A DNA stretch of 35,684 bases from an uncultured Lachnospiraceae bacterium (GTDB lineage: Bacteria > Bacillota > Clostridia > Lachnospirales > Lachnospiraceae): positions 1 through 35,684 of the forward strand of contig CAJUID010000032.1 in assembly GCA_910585905.1 (NCBI GenBank). Reading direction: 5' to 3'. The translations under genes were made by a program, and so were the position numbers. A model generated the notes under the pieces. That model searched no databases, was not told where the DNA came from, and was given only the letters and a program-made list of their open reading frames with translations. Below, piece after piece: positions 22,961-30,731 of the stretch. How positions within the stretch are numbered: position 1 is the stretch's first letter; the number at the start of each line of letters is the position of its first letter.

Positions 22961-23020
22961 GAGAAAATAACTAGAGCGTGTTTGAACATTAATGTTCAAA
23001 CACGCTCTAGTTATTTTCTC
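22961..23020. repeat. Perfect 60-bp palindrome between convergent genes
   Basis: Two 30-base arms meet without a spacer at 22990/22991 and are exact complements. Each contains CTAGAGCGTGTTTGAACATT or its complement. It lies between the plus-strand 146-residue gene and the minus-strand dnaJ. With T-rich ends (TTATTTTCTC, then TTT) it could terminate transcription both ways. The word CTAGAGCGTGTTTG recurs once at 33219-33232. Confidence 0.9.
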
Positions 23021-23152
23021 TTTAAGATACCGAAGGTTTTGAAAGGCAATACCCTTATTCAGTTAAAAGTATATCTCCCTTTTCCACATTTAACTTTGGC
23101 CGTCTCACCAATCACGTTTTCCAATGGCAAACGTCCCATACTATTCCATATG

Positions 23153-24331
23153 TTATTTCTTTCTCTTAAATCCTTTTTTCTTTGATTTATTATCAGAAGA
23201 AGCATCGCTTTCCGTTCCTTCTGTTTCCTTGCTCTCCTCCGCGGTGCTGCCATACATTGCTCTATCAAATTCCTTTAACCGCTCTTTCTGCTCATTTGTC
23301 ATCTTGGTTGGCACCTGGACAACAAGTGTAACATAATGGTCACCGCGTATTGATTTATTCCGCAGGGACGGCACTCCCTTTCCACGCAGGCGGACTCTGG
23401 TATCCGTCTGGGTTCCTGCTTTTACAGTATAAATAACCTCCCCGTCAATTGTCTTTACATGGATATCACCGCCCAGCGCAGCCTGAGCAAACGTAATCGG
23501 TACGGTAGAATAGATATCCCTGTCCTGACGCTTAAATATCGGATCATTTCCAACCAGTACCTCAACTAACAAGTCACCTCTCTCACCGCCATTTACACCT
23601 GGTTCACCCTTATCGCGGATTCTGACACACTGTCCATTGTCAATTCCTGCTGGGATTGTAACTGCAATATTCTTTCTCTTACTGATATATCCAGAACCGT
23701 TACAATCTGGACAGCGGTCTTTTACAATCTTTCCAGTTCCATGACAATCTGGACAAGACTGCACATTGCGGACTACGCCAAAAAGAGACTGCTGGGTAAA
23801 TACTACCTGACCCTTTCCACCACACTTTGAACATGTCTGTGGTGATGTACCCGCCTTCGCACCGCTTCCATGACAGGACTTACATTCTTCTTTCAGTACA
23901 ATGTCAATTTCTTTCTCTACACCAAAGCAGGCTTCCTTAAAATTAATGCGGACAGAAACCCTTACATTCTGCCCCTTCATAGGGCCATTACTCCTACTCC
24001 GCGAAGAACGTCCGCCACCGAAAAAGTCACCAAAAATATCGCCAAAGATATCACCCATATCCATGCCGCTAAAATCAAATCCTCCAGCACCACCGGCGCC
24101 GCCCTCAAAGGCAGAATGACCGAATTGATCATATTGACGACGCTTGTCGGCATCACTCAGGACGGCATATGCCTCTGATGCCTCCTTAAACTTTGCCTCA
24201 GCCTCTTTATCTCCAGGATTGGTATCTGGATGATATTTCTTTGCCAACTTACGGTATGCCGACTTTAGCTCAGAATCAGATGCATTCTTCCCTACGCCTA
24301 AAACCTCATAATAATCTCTCTTTTCCGCCAT
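23153..24331 (-). CDS. dnaJ: Chaperone DnaJ (Hsp40)
   Basis: This protein of about 392 residues has a J domain with HPD (YHPDTNPGD), a Gly/Phe-rich stretch containing FGDIFGDFFGGG, and four zinc-binding CxxCxGxG repeats (CKSCHGSG, CSKCGGKG, CPDCHGTG, CPDCNGSG). The substrate-binding C-domain follows (IPAGIDNGQCVRIRDKGEPG), then a charged Ser/Lys tail. It stimulates the DnaK ATPase and delivers unfolded clients. Start 24331 has AGGAG 8 nt upstream; the frame extends 7 codons further. It is the last gene of the heat-shock operon and is preceded by the hairpin at 24362-24396. Confidence 0.95.
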   Translation of the reverse strand: MAEKRDYYEVLGVGKNASDSELKSAYRKLAKKYHPDTNPGDKEAEAKFKEASEAYAVLSDADKRRQYDQFGHSAFEGGAGGAGGFDFSGMDMGDIFGDIFGDFFGGGRSSRSRSNGPMKGQNVRVSVRINFKEACFGVEKEIDIVLKEECKSCHGSGAKAGTSPQTCSKCGGKGQVVFTQQSLFGVVRNVQSCPDCHGTGKIVKDRCPDCNGSGYISKRKNIAVTIPAGIDNGQCVRIRDKGEPGVNGGERGDLLVEVLVGNDPIFKRQDRDIYSTVPITFAQAALGGDIHVKTIDGEVIYTVKAGTQTDTRVRLRGKGVPSLRNKSIRGDHYVTLVVQVPTKMTNEQKERLKEFDRAMYGSTAEESKETEGTESDASSDNKSKKKGFKRKK

Positions 24332-24361
24332 AACTAACACTCCTGCCTTCATTCTATGTTG

Positions 24362-24396
24362 GATAGGCTACTGCAGATATAATACAGTAGCCTATC
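24362..24396 (-). other. Intercistronic hairpin between dnaK and dnaJ
   Basis: GATAGGCTACTG (24362-24373) and CAGTAGCCTATC (24385-24396) form a perfect 12-bp stem with an 11-nt loop. No T-tract follows in the direction of transcription. It may stabilise the dnaK message, act as a processing site, or reduce dnaJ expression. Confidence 0.7.
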
Positions 24397-24482
24397 TCTC
24401 AATTTATCGAACTAAAATCCCAACTAGTACAACCCACTTTAAATTGCTTTATATTCTGCCAGCATTTTGGTCTGATTTATTC

Positions 24483-26354
24483 TTAAACCTCACGGAAATC
24501 TCCATCAACAACATCATCTGCTGCATCCTGGCCGCCCATGTCCGGGCCTGCGCCTGCGGCACCCATATCTGGACCTGCACCGCCTGCAGCCTGCGCACTC
24601 TCATACATCTTCTGGAAAACATTCTGGGCACTTGCCATAAGCTTTTCTTTGCCCTCATTTAACTGTGCTACTTCATCCGGTGAAATTGAATCTGGATTTG
24701 TCTTTTCCACAATCTCCTTCAGTGCATCAATATCAGCCTGAACTGTTGCCTTCTCAGAAGCGTCAATCTTATCGCCAACCTCATCAAGCGCCTTCTGTGT
24801 CTGGAATACAAGGCTGTCAGCGTCATTTCTTGCATCAATGCCTTCCTTGCGCGCTTTATCCTCAGCCTCAAACTGTGCTGCTTCTTTGACAGCCCGGTCG
24901 ATTTCATCATCTGACATGTTAGAACCTGCCGTAATCGTAATATGCTGTTCTTTTCCGGTTCCTAAGTCCTTTGCAGATACATTTACAATACCATTGGCAT
25001 CAATATCAAATGTAACTTCAATCTGAGGAACACCTCTTCTTGCAGGAGGAATACCATCCAAACGGAACTGGCCAAGTGACTTATTGTCCTTAGCAAACTG
25101 GCGCTCACCCTGCAGTACATTGATATCTACCGCACTCTGGTTATCTGCTGCTGTCGAGAATACCTGGCTCTTCTTTGTAGGAATCGTCGTATTTCTCTCA
25201 ATCAACCTTGTAGCAACACCACCCATTGTCTCAATGGAGAGAGAAAGCGGAGTTACATCCAGAAGAAGGATATCGCCTGCCCCTGCGTCACCTGCAAGCT
25301 TGCCACCCTGAACAGATGCACCAAGTGCAACACACTCATCCGGGTTCAATGACTTGTTTGGCTCATGGCCAGTAAGCTGTTTTACTTTATCCTGAACAGC
25401 TGGGACACGTGTAGAACCGCCGACTAACAGAACCTTTCCAAGCTCTGAAGCTGTAATCCCTGCATCGCGGAGTGCATTGGAAACCGGTGTTGCTGTCCGC
25501 TCTACCAGGTCATGTGTCAGCTCATCAAACTTTGCCCTAGTAAGATTCATGTCAAAATGCTTTGGCCCTTCTGGAGTTGCTGTGATAAATGGCAGGTTAA
25601 TATTTGTTGTTGTCGCAGAGGATAATTCTTTCTTTGCTTTCTCTGCTGCTTCTTTCAATCTCTGAAGTGCCATTTTATCTGTAGAAAGGTCAACACCCTC
25701 TGCATTCTTAAATTCTTTAATCATATAATCTGTTATCTTCTGGTCAAAATCATCACCACCCAGCCGATTATCACCGGATGTTGCAAGAACCTCAATAACA
25801 CCGTCGCCGATTTCAATAATAGATACATCAAATGTACCACCGCCCAGATCATATACCATAATCTTTTGCTCTTTCTCATTGTCAAGGCCATATGCCAGAG
25901 CTGCGGCTGTCGGCTCATTAATAATTCGTTTTACATCAAGACCGGCAATCTTTCCCGCATCCTTTGTTGCCTGACGCTGGGCATCGTTAAAATATGCCGG
26001 AACAGTGATAACTGCCTCTGTCACTTTCTCACCCAAATAGCTCTCAGCATCTGACTTTAATTTCTGTAAAATCATTGCGGAGATTTCCTGTGGAGAATAC
26101 TTTTTATCGTCAATATTTACACGGTGGTCTGTACCCATATGCCTCTTAATTGAAGAAATTGTCTTGTCAGCATTTGTAACTGCCTGACGCTTTGCCGGCT
26201 CTCCGACCAGCCTCTCGCCATTCTTAGAAAATGCTACAATAGATGGTGTTGTCCTTGCTCCTTCTGTATTCGCTACAACAACTGGCTTTCCACCTTCCAT
26301 TACAGCGACGCATGAATTTGTTGTTCCTAAATCAATACCAATAATCTTACTCAT
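24483..26354 (-). CDS. dnaK: Chaperone DnaK (Hsp70)
   Basis: This 623-residue Hsp70 starts behind TTAGGAGG. The N-terminal ATPase domain has IGIDLGTTNSCVAV, NEPTAAALAYG, VYDLGGGTFDVSI and LVGGSTRVP. The substrate-binding domain contains LLDVTPLSLSIETMGG. The C-terminal lid ends in Gly/Ala/Met-rich DMGAAGAGPDMGGQDAADD and DFREV. Length and motifs are standard and intact. It folds proteins with GrpE and DnaJ, encoded on either side. Confidence 0.97.
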   Translation of the reverse strand: MSKIIGIDLGTTNSCVAVMEGGKPVVVANTEGARTTPSIVAFSKNGERLVGEPAKRQAVTNADKTISSIKRHMGTDHRVNIDDKKYSPQEISAMILQKLKSDAESYLGEKVTEAVITVPAYFNDAQRQATKDAGKIAGLDVKRIINEPTAAALAYGLDNEKEQKIMVYDLGGGTFDVSIIEIGDGVIEVLATSGDNRLGGDDFDQKITDYMIKEFKNAEGVDLSTDKMALQRLKEAAEKAKKELSSATTTNINLPFITATPEGPKHFDMNLTRAKFDELTHDLVERTATPVSNALRDAGITASELGKVLLVGGSTRVPAVQDKVKQLTGHEPNKSLNPDECVALGASVQGGKLAGDAGAGDILLLDVTPLSLSIETMGGVATRLIERNTTIPTKKSQVFSTAADNQSAVDINVLQGERQFAKDNKSLGQFRLDGIPPARRGVPQIEVTFDIDANGIVNVSAKDLGTGKEQHITITAGSNMSDDEIDRAVKEAAQFEAEDKARKEGIDARNDADSLVFQTQKALDEVGDKIDASEKATVQADIDALKEIVEKTNPDSISPDEVAQLNEGKEKLMASAQNVFQKMYESAQAAGGAGPDMGAAGAGPDMGGQDAADDVVDGDFREV

Positions 26355-26408
26355 TGTGATTACCTCCTAAAATAAAAACACTTTGCTTTCATAAACTATA
26401 ACTAAAAT

Positions 26409-27017
26409 TTAATTTACAACCTTAACCATACTGTGTCTGACAACGCTCTCTTTGTACAAATAACCTTTCTGCATTTCCTCGGCTACCGTACCGCTCTCTA
26501 AACTATCATCATCCACCATCATAACCGCATTGTGCAGATTCGGGTCAAAAACCTCGCCCACCGCCTCAATCGGCTTTACACCAAGCTCCTCAAATACCGT
26601 TAATAGCTGTTTATATACCAACTCCACTCCCTGAACGAACGGGGTGTCCTTTTCCTCTTCTGGAACGGCAAGAAGGCCGCGCTCAAAATTGTCTATAACT
26701 GGAAGCAGTTTTTCTACAACCGTCTTGGCTCCAATCTCAAACATCTGGGACTTTTCTTTTTCCGAACGCTTTCTAAAATTCTCAAATTCAGCAAGCTGGC
26801 GCACTCTCTTATCCTCAAGCTCTGCAAGCTTATCTTCAAGCTTTTGGATTTTCTCTGCATTCTTATCTTTCTTTCTGCCCAGATGCTTTTTCTCCTCTTT
26901 CTTTTCCTCTTCCTGCTGTTCTGGCTCTTCCGCCTGTGCCTCCTCCCCGGCTGGGGCAGTTTCCTCTGCAGCTTCCTGCATTACCTGATCCTCTAAATCC
27001 TTCTTTTCTTCTGCCAC
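26409..27017 (-). CDS. grpE: Nucleotide exchange factor GrpE
   Basis: This protein of about 202 residues has a long acidic, Glu-rich N-terminal region (about 60 residues), a coiled coil (EKIQKLEDKLAELEDKRVRQLAEFENFRKR), and the GrpE beta domain ending in DPNLHNAVMMVDD and SVVRHSMVKV. It exchanges ADP for ATP on DnaK and often acts as a thermosensor. I choose the GTG at 27017, because AGGTGG lies 7 nt upstream; the TTG at 27035 has none. It lies 20 nt after hrcA. Confidence 0.93.
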   Translation of the reverse strand: MAEEKKDLEDQVMQEAAEETAPAGEEAQAEEPEQQEEEKKEEKKHLGRKKDKNAEKIQKLEDKLAELEDKRVRQLAEFENFRKRSEKEKSQMFEIGAKTVVEKLLPVIDNFERGLLAVPEEEKDTPFVQGVELVYKQLLTVFEELGVKPIEAVGEVFDPNLHNAVMMVDDDSLESGTVAEEMQKGYLYKESVVRHSMVKVVN

Positions 27018-27037
27018 GTCATTACCACCTCTCAAAT

Positions 27038-28075
27038 TTACTTCTTTTCTTTAAATATATCATCTAACTGGCCCATCAGGGAATTTAATGTCCCCACTAC
27101 CTTGTCATAATCCATTCTCTTTGGCCCAACAATGCCTATTTTTCCATAAACGCCTTCCTGTATCCTATAGGTTGCTGTCACCATAGAACAGTCCTTCATT
27201 GTGTCCATCTGCGTCTCATCCCCTATATAAACCTGGATATCATGGCTCTCCTCACTCTGCTTCCGGTCTGGAAGCCCAAGCCAATTATGGAGTATCTTCT
27301 TTTCCTCAAACGCACCTAAGATTTCTGCAGCCTTAGTTTTATCAGACAATTCAGGATACTTTAAAATATTAGTTGCACCACTGGTGTAAACCTCCAAATC
27401 ATCTTCTTCCACTAATGTCCTGCCAATCACTTCAATTACCGAATCAATCACCTGCGTATGCTCGCCAAGCTGCTCCTTTAACCCCTGGATGACCGCTAAG
27501 TTAATTTCTAAGACATCCAACCCATTTAGCGTCGTGTTCAAAATAAAATTTAACTTAACTACCATCTCCTGGCTGACCGGCTCATCAATCCGAATCATCT
27601 GATTCTTGACTACATTGTTGTCTAACACGATAACTGCCAGCAGGTGTTCCGCATCTACCGATGTTATCTGGATAAACTTCACTTTTTTTGTCTGATACCT
27701 TGGCCCGGAAACCATTGTAGCATAATTTGTGTTGGCCGCCAGGTACTTTGCAACCTTCTGCAGCACCTCGTCAATTTTTTCTGCTTTCTCCTCCAGTTCC
27801 TCTTTAAGGCTCTGAACCTCACTTTCCCTGGCATCTAACATCGTGTCTACATAAAGGCGGTAGCCTTTATCAGAAGGAATCCGTCCTGCAGAGGTATGCG
27901 GCTGGAGAATATATCCTAACTCCTCCAAATCCGACATCTCATTCCGAATGGTCGCGGAACTTAGATTTAAATCCGTGTACTTTGAAATTGTCCTGGAACC
28001 CACCGGCTCACCGGTATCCAGATACGTCCGGATGATTGCCTGAAGAATTTTCAGTTTCCTTTCATCCAGTTCCAT
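27038..28075 (-). CDS. hrcA: Heat-inducible transcription repressor HrcA
   Basis: This protein of about 345 residues has an N-terminal winged helix (DERKLKILQAIIRTYLDTG, EPVGSRTISK, SSATIRNEMSDLEELGYI, PHTSAGRIPSDKGYRLYVD), followed by a GAF-like dimerisation domain and VYGKIGIVGPKRMDYDKVV near the end. It binds the CIRCE operator at 28098-28124 and represses its own operon, with GroE assisting its folding in studied species. ATG 28075 is chosen behind GGGAG, because the longer frame begins inside the CIRCE itself. It is the first gene of hrcA-grpE-dnaK-dnaJ. Confidence 0.96.
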   Translation of the reverse strand: MELDERKLKILQAIIRTYLDTGEPVGSRTISKYTDLNLSSATIRNEMSDLEELGYILQPHTSAGRIPSDKGYRLYVDTMLDARESEVQSLKEELEEKAEKIDEVLQKVAKYLAANTNYATMVSGPRYQTKKVKFIQITSVDAEHLLAVIVLDNNVVKNQMIRIDEPVSQEMVVKLNFILNTTLNGLDVLEINLAVIQGLKEQLGEHTQVIDSVIEVIGRTLVEEDDLEVYTSGATNILKYPELSDKTKAAEILGAFEEKKILHNWLGLPDRKQSEESHDIQVYIGDETQMDTMKDCSMVTATYRIQEGVYGKIGIVGPKRMDYDKVVGTLNSLMGQLDDIFKEKK

Positions 28076-28097
28076 CTCACCACTCCCTTCTTCCTTG

Positions 28098-28124
28098 TTA
28101 GCACTCAATAAAGTGGAGTGCTAA
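28098..28124. promoter_or_regulatory. CIRCE operator (HrcA binding site)
   Basis: TTAGCACTC, 9 nt, GAGTGCTAA: the exact consensus inverted repeat, just downstream of the -10 of the hrcA promoter and 22 nt upstream of the hrcA start. Confidence 0.98.
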
Positions 28125-28136
28125 TTTCTATAAAGT

Positions 28137-28165
28137 AAGATAGCACGAGACAAAATTATTGTCAA
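28137..28165 (-). promoter_or_regulatory. Sigma-A promoter of the hrcA operon
   Basis: On the minus strand TTGACA (28160-28165), 17 nt, TATCTT (28137-28142). CIRCE starts 12 bp downstream, so HrcA would block initiation. Confidence 0.9.
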
Positions 28166-28218
28166 GAGGTTTTTGAAAAAAAGATAAATATTCATGCTGT
28201 TCACCATTACTATTCATG

Positions 28219-28249
28219 GCCATTCTATATATCATACATAAAACCAGCA
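28219..28249. repeat. Dispersed 31-bp repeat, copy 2
   Basis: GGCCATTCT..CATAAAACC, matching 8879-8909 (see that entry). It lies in the 263-bp gap between rlmH and the hrcA promoter, which otherwise contains the rlmH terminator and AT-rich sequence with no gene. Confidence 0.5.
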
Positions 28250-28316
28250 GCTTTTGTTTTACTTATGCTATTTAGAAGCATATAATAATGGAACAATCTC
28301 TAATATAAGAAAAAGA

Positions 28317-28337
28317 CTATTACCAATTTGATAATAG
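28317..28337 (-). terminator. Terminator of rlmH
   Basis: On the minus strand CTATTA, a 9-nt loop, TAATAG, then TCTTTTTCTT. It lies about 50 nt after the rlmH stop. The stem is short but the U-tract is good. Confidence 0.6.
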
Positions 28338-28387
28338 CCCTCTATCTTCCTTTTACTATAATACATTCTGCCGCTAATCCATCATAT

Positions 28388-28867
28388 TTATTTATGATAT
28401 GGCTCTCCGTGGATAATCCGGTATGCCCGGTATATCTGTTCCAATAGCACCACGCGCATAAGCTGATGCGGAAATGTCATTTTTGAAAAACTTAAAAGCT
28501 CGTCCGAAGCTTTCAAAATCTCTGGGTCAAGCCCAATGGAACCGCCAATTACAAATATAATATGGCTTTCCCCATGAAGCCCAAGTTTATGAAGTTTTTC
28601 TGCAAACTCCTCAGACGGGTACTGCCTGCCCTCAATTGCGAGCGAAATAACATACGCCCCTTCTTTTATGTACTTTCTAAGACGTTCCCCTTCCTTTTTA
28701 CGGACTAGTTCTTCCTCATGCTTACTGGCATTTTCTGTGGTCTTTTCATCCATAACTTCTATTATTTCCAGCTTGCAGTAACGGCTAAGCCGTTTGCTGT
28801 ACTCCTTCACTGCTTCCGTAAAATATCTTTCCTTTAATTTTCCTACCGCAAGTACCGTAATTTTCAT
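28388..28867 (-). CDS. rlmH: 23S rRNA (pseudouridine1915-N3)-methyltransferase RlmH
   Basis: This 159-residue SPOUT methyltransferase is of exactly the family length. It starts MKITVLAVGKLKERYF behind GGGAGG, and its C-terminus carries the SAM-binding knot (HIIFVIGGSIGLDPEIL, LSFSKMTFPHQLMRVVLLEQIYRAYRI, ending GEPYHK). It methylates pseudouridine 1915 in helix 69 of 23S rRNA on assembled ribosomes. The longer frame up to 28984 overlaps mazF and has no support. It lies 58 nt downstream of mazF in the same direction. Confidence 0.95.
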   Translation of the reverse strand: MKITVLAVGKLKERYFTEAVKEYSKRLSRYCKLEIIEVMDEKTTENASKHEEELVRKKEGERLRKYIKEGAYVISLAIEGRQYPSEEFAEKLHKLGLHGESHIIFVIGGSIGLDPEILKASDELLSFSKMTFPHQLMRVVLLEQIYRAYRIIHGEPYHK

Positions 28868-28925
28868 TGATTCCTCCCAGTTATTGCTAAGGCGGTCCAT
28901 GCACGCCCTCACTTTCCCCTTCTGC

Positions 28926-29297
28926 CTAGACATGTTCTGCAAGGCTCCTTGGACTTTCCAATGCAAGGCTGACACACAGCGCATGGTTAATCTTATCTAA
29001 AATCTCATCATCCAGATGGCATACCTTTTCCCGAAGCCTTGATTTGTCAATTGTACGGATCTGTTCTAATAAAATAACCGAATCTTTAATCATATCATAT
29101 TTATTTACTTCCAAGGCAATATGCGTCGGAAGCTTCGCTTTATTTAATTTTGATGTAATCGCTGCACAAATCACCGTCGGGCTATGTCTATTTCCCATAT
29201 CATTCTGTATAATAAGTACCGGACGGATTCCGCCCTGCTCAGACCCAACCACTGGCCTTAAATCCGCAAAATAAATATCTCCACGTCTGATCACCAA
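28926..29297 (-). CDS. MazF/PemK-family mRNA interferase (EndoA-like)
   Basis: This protein of about 123 residues carries the hallmark N-terminus VIRRGDIYFADLRPVVGSEQGG, then RPVLIIQNDMGN, PTVICAAITSKLNKAKLPTHI, and LLEQIRTIDKSRLREKV near the end. The family cleaves mRNA at short sequences. A TTG at 29297 is taken as start (GGAG 9 nt upstream); a GTG at 29333 would add 12 residues. In Bacillus the antitoxin gene (ndoAI) lies between alr and endoA. Here only about 115 bp separate the stop of alr from this start, and no antitoxin frame is visible. The motif residues are intact. Confidence 0.88.
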   Translation of the reverse strand: MVIRRGDIYFADLRPVVGSEQGGIRPVLIIQNDMGNRHSPTVICAAITSKLNKAKLPTHIALEVNKYDMIKDSVILLEQIRTIDKSRLREKVCHLDDEILDKINHALCVSLALESPRSLAEHV

Positions 29298-29411
29298 AAC
29301 GTTCACGCTCCAATCTTCAATTATATTTCTCACATCATCTATGTAAGTTTCCTTTTCCTATCTTTTCCATTTTTGAGAGAAGTATTCGCAAACGTTTCTA
29401 AATTTTTTAAT

Positions 29412-30575
29412 TTATTTTGGGTAAAAATCTTTTGTCCCGACAACCTTTCCATTTTGGTAAAATACTCGTGGCACTCTTTTCCCTACATCACATACAAATT
29501 CATAATTAAAAGAATGGGACATACCAGATATCTCCTCAACGCTAATCTGTGCTTCGCCATCCCTGCCAAACAAGGTCACTTCATCCCCCTCTAAGACCCC
29601 TTCTATATCCGTTACATCCACCATGAACTGGTCCATACAGACACGGCCGATAATCGGCGCGCTCTTCCCACGGATCAAGACACGCCCTGTATTAGAAAGG
29701 CAACGCGGATAACCGTCGGCATATCCTACCGGAACGGTTGCAACCTTTGTCTTGCGGGATGTTGTATAAGTTCCCCCATACCCAATCTCCACCCCTGCCT
29801 CTAATTCCTTCACGTAAGATACCCAGGCTTTTAATTCCATCGCAGGAATCAGGGGCAATCTGTCTTTCTGCACCTCTTCCGATGGATAAAGACCATAAAT
29901 ACAGATACCGTCCCGCACCATATCCAGATGTACTTCCGGTGCTTCAATAATTCCTGCGCTGTTTGAAATATGTTTTATCGGAATGCGAATCCCAGCATCC
30001 TCCAAACGGCTTACAAAACTGCAAAAACGTGAAAACTGCTCCATTGCCCTTGTCTTATCTGCCTCATCCATTCTGGCAAAATGAGAAAAACATCCCTCTA
30101 TCCGAATTCCAGGAAGCTCAGCAATTTTTAAAATATCTTCGAGAGCAGCATCATCCAACGCAAAACCGATCCTGCTCATTCCGGTATCTAATTTTAGATG
30201 AATCCCGGCACTTTTCCCCCCCATAACTGCAGCCTGTGATAATCTCTCCGCCATGTCAAGCTGGAAAACCGCAGTTGAGATTTGATAGTCAATCATCGCC
30301 TTGTATTGTGGCTGTGGCGTAAAACCTAGTATCAAAATAGGCTTATCAATACCAGCCCTGCGAAGCTCAATCCCTTCTTCTAAAATAGCCACACCATATG
30401 CATCCACCAAACCATCAACCGTCTTTGCAATCTCTACAGCACCATGACCATAACCGTCCGCTTTAATCACAGCCATCAGCTTCGTTTTAGGGCTCAAAAG
30501 CTGCTTTGCATTTCTCACGTTATCATATATTGCATCCAGATTAATATTTGCCTGTACCCGATAGTATTCTCTCAT
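29412..30575 (-). CDS. alr: Alanine racemase
   Basis: This protein of about 387 residues is a PLP enzyme that interconverts L- and D-alanine for peptidoglycan. The catalytic Lys is K38 in MAVIKADGYGHG. The other conserved parts are LDTGMSRIGF, HFARMDEADK, ISNSAGIIEAPE, MVRDGICIYG, VGYADGYPR and VCMDQFMVDVT. The start at 30575 has GGAG 6 nt upstream; the frame extends 7 codons further. It is in the minus-strand run from the nnr gene to rlmH. The gap to nnr is 156 bp and could hold a promoter, though I see no clear one. Confidence 0.95.
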   Translation of the reverse strand: MREYYRVQANINLDAIYDNVRNAKQLLSPKTKLMAVIKADGYGHGAVEIAKTVDGLVDAYGVAILEEGIELRRAGIDKPILILGFTPQPQYKAMIDYQISTAVFQLDMAERLSQAAVMGGKSAGIHLKLDTGMSRIGFALDDAALEDILKIAELPGIRIEGCFSHFARMDEADKTRAMEQFSRFCSFVSRLEDAGIRIPIKHISNSAGIIEAPEVHLDMVRDGICIYGLYPSEEVQKDRLPLIPAMELKAWVSYVKELEAGVEIGYGGTYTTSRKTKVATVPVGYADGYPRCLSNTGRVLIRGKSAPIIGRVCMDQFMVDVTDIEGVLEGDEVTLFGRDGEAQISVEEISGMSHSFNYEFVCDVGKRVPRVFYQNGKVVGTKDFYPK

Positions 30576-30731
30576 AATCTTCTCCATTCCGCACATATTA
30601 CTTTGAATATTAAATCCCCCAGTTCTTACTTGTCTTGGCTAAATTTTCAAATACATTCCGCTGGAAGACTCCACGCAGCACCAGTAATTTCCCTCCAAAC
30701 ATACTGTGTATCTAAATTTATCATTTTTTAT

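Noticed and set aside
23021..23152. Short minus frame just below dnaJ (MGRLPLENVIGETAKV, 26 codons)
   Set aside because: Too short, without a ribosome binding site or family resemblance; it could be a chance frame or a tiny remnant.
28076..28108. N-terminal extension of hrcA
   Set aside because: The start would lie inside CIRCE; the ATG at 28075 has a proper ribosome binding site.
28868..28984. N-terminal extension of rlmH
   Set aside because: It overlaps the mazF 3' end, and RlmH is consistently about 159 residues starting MKI.
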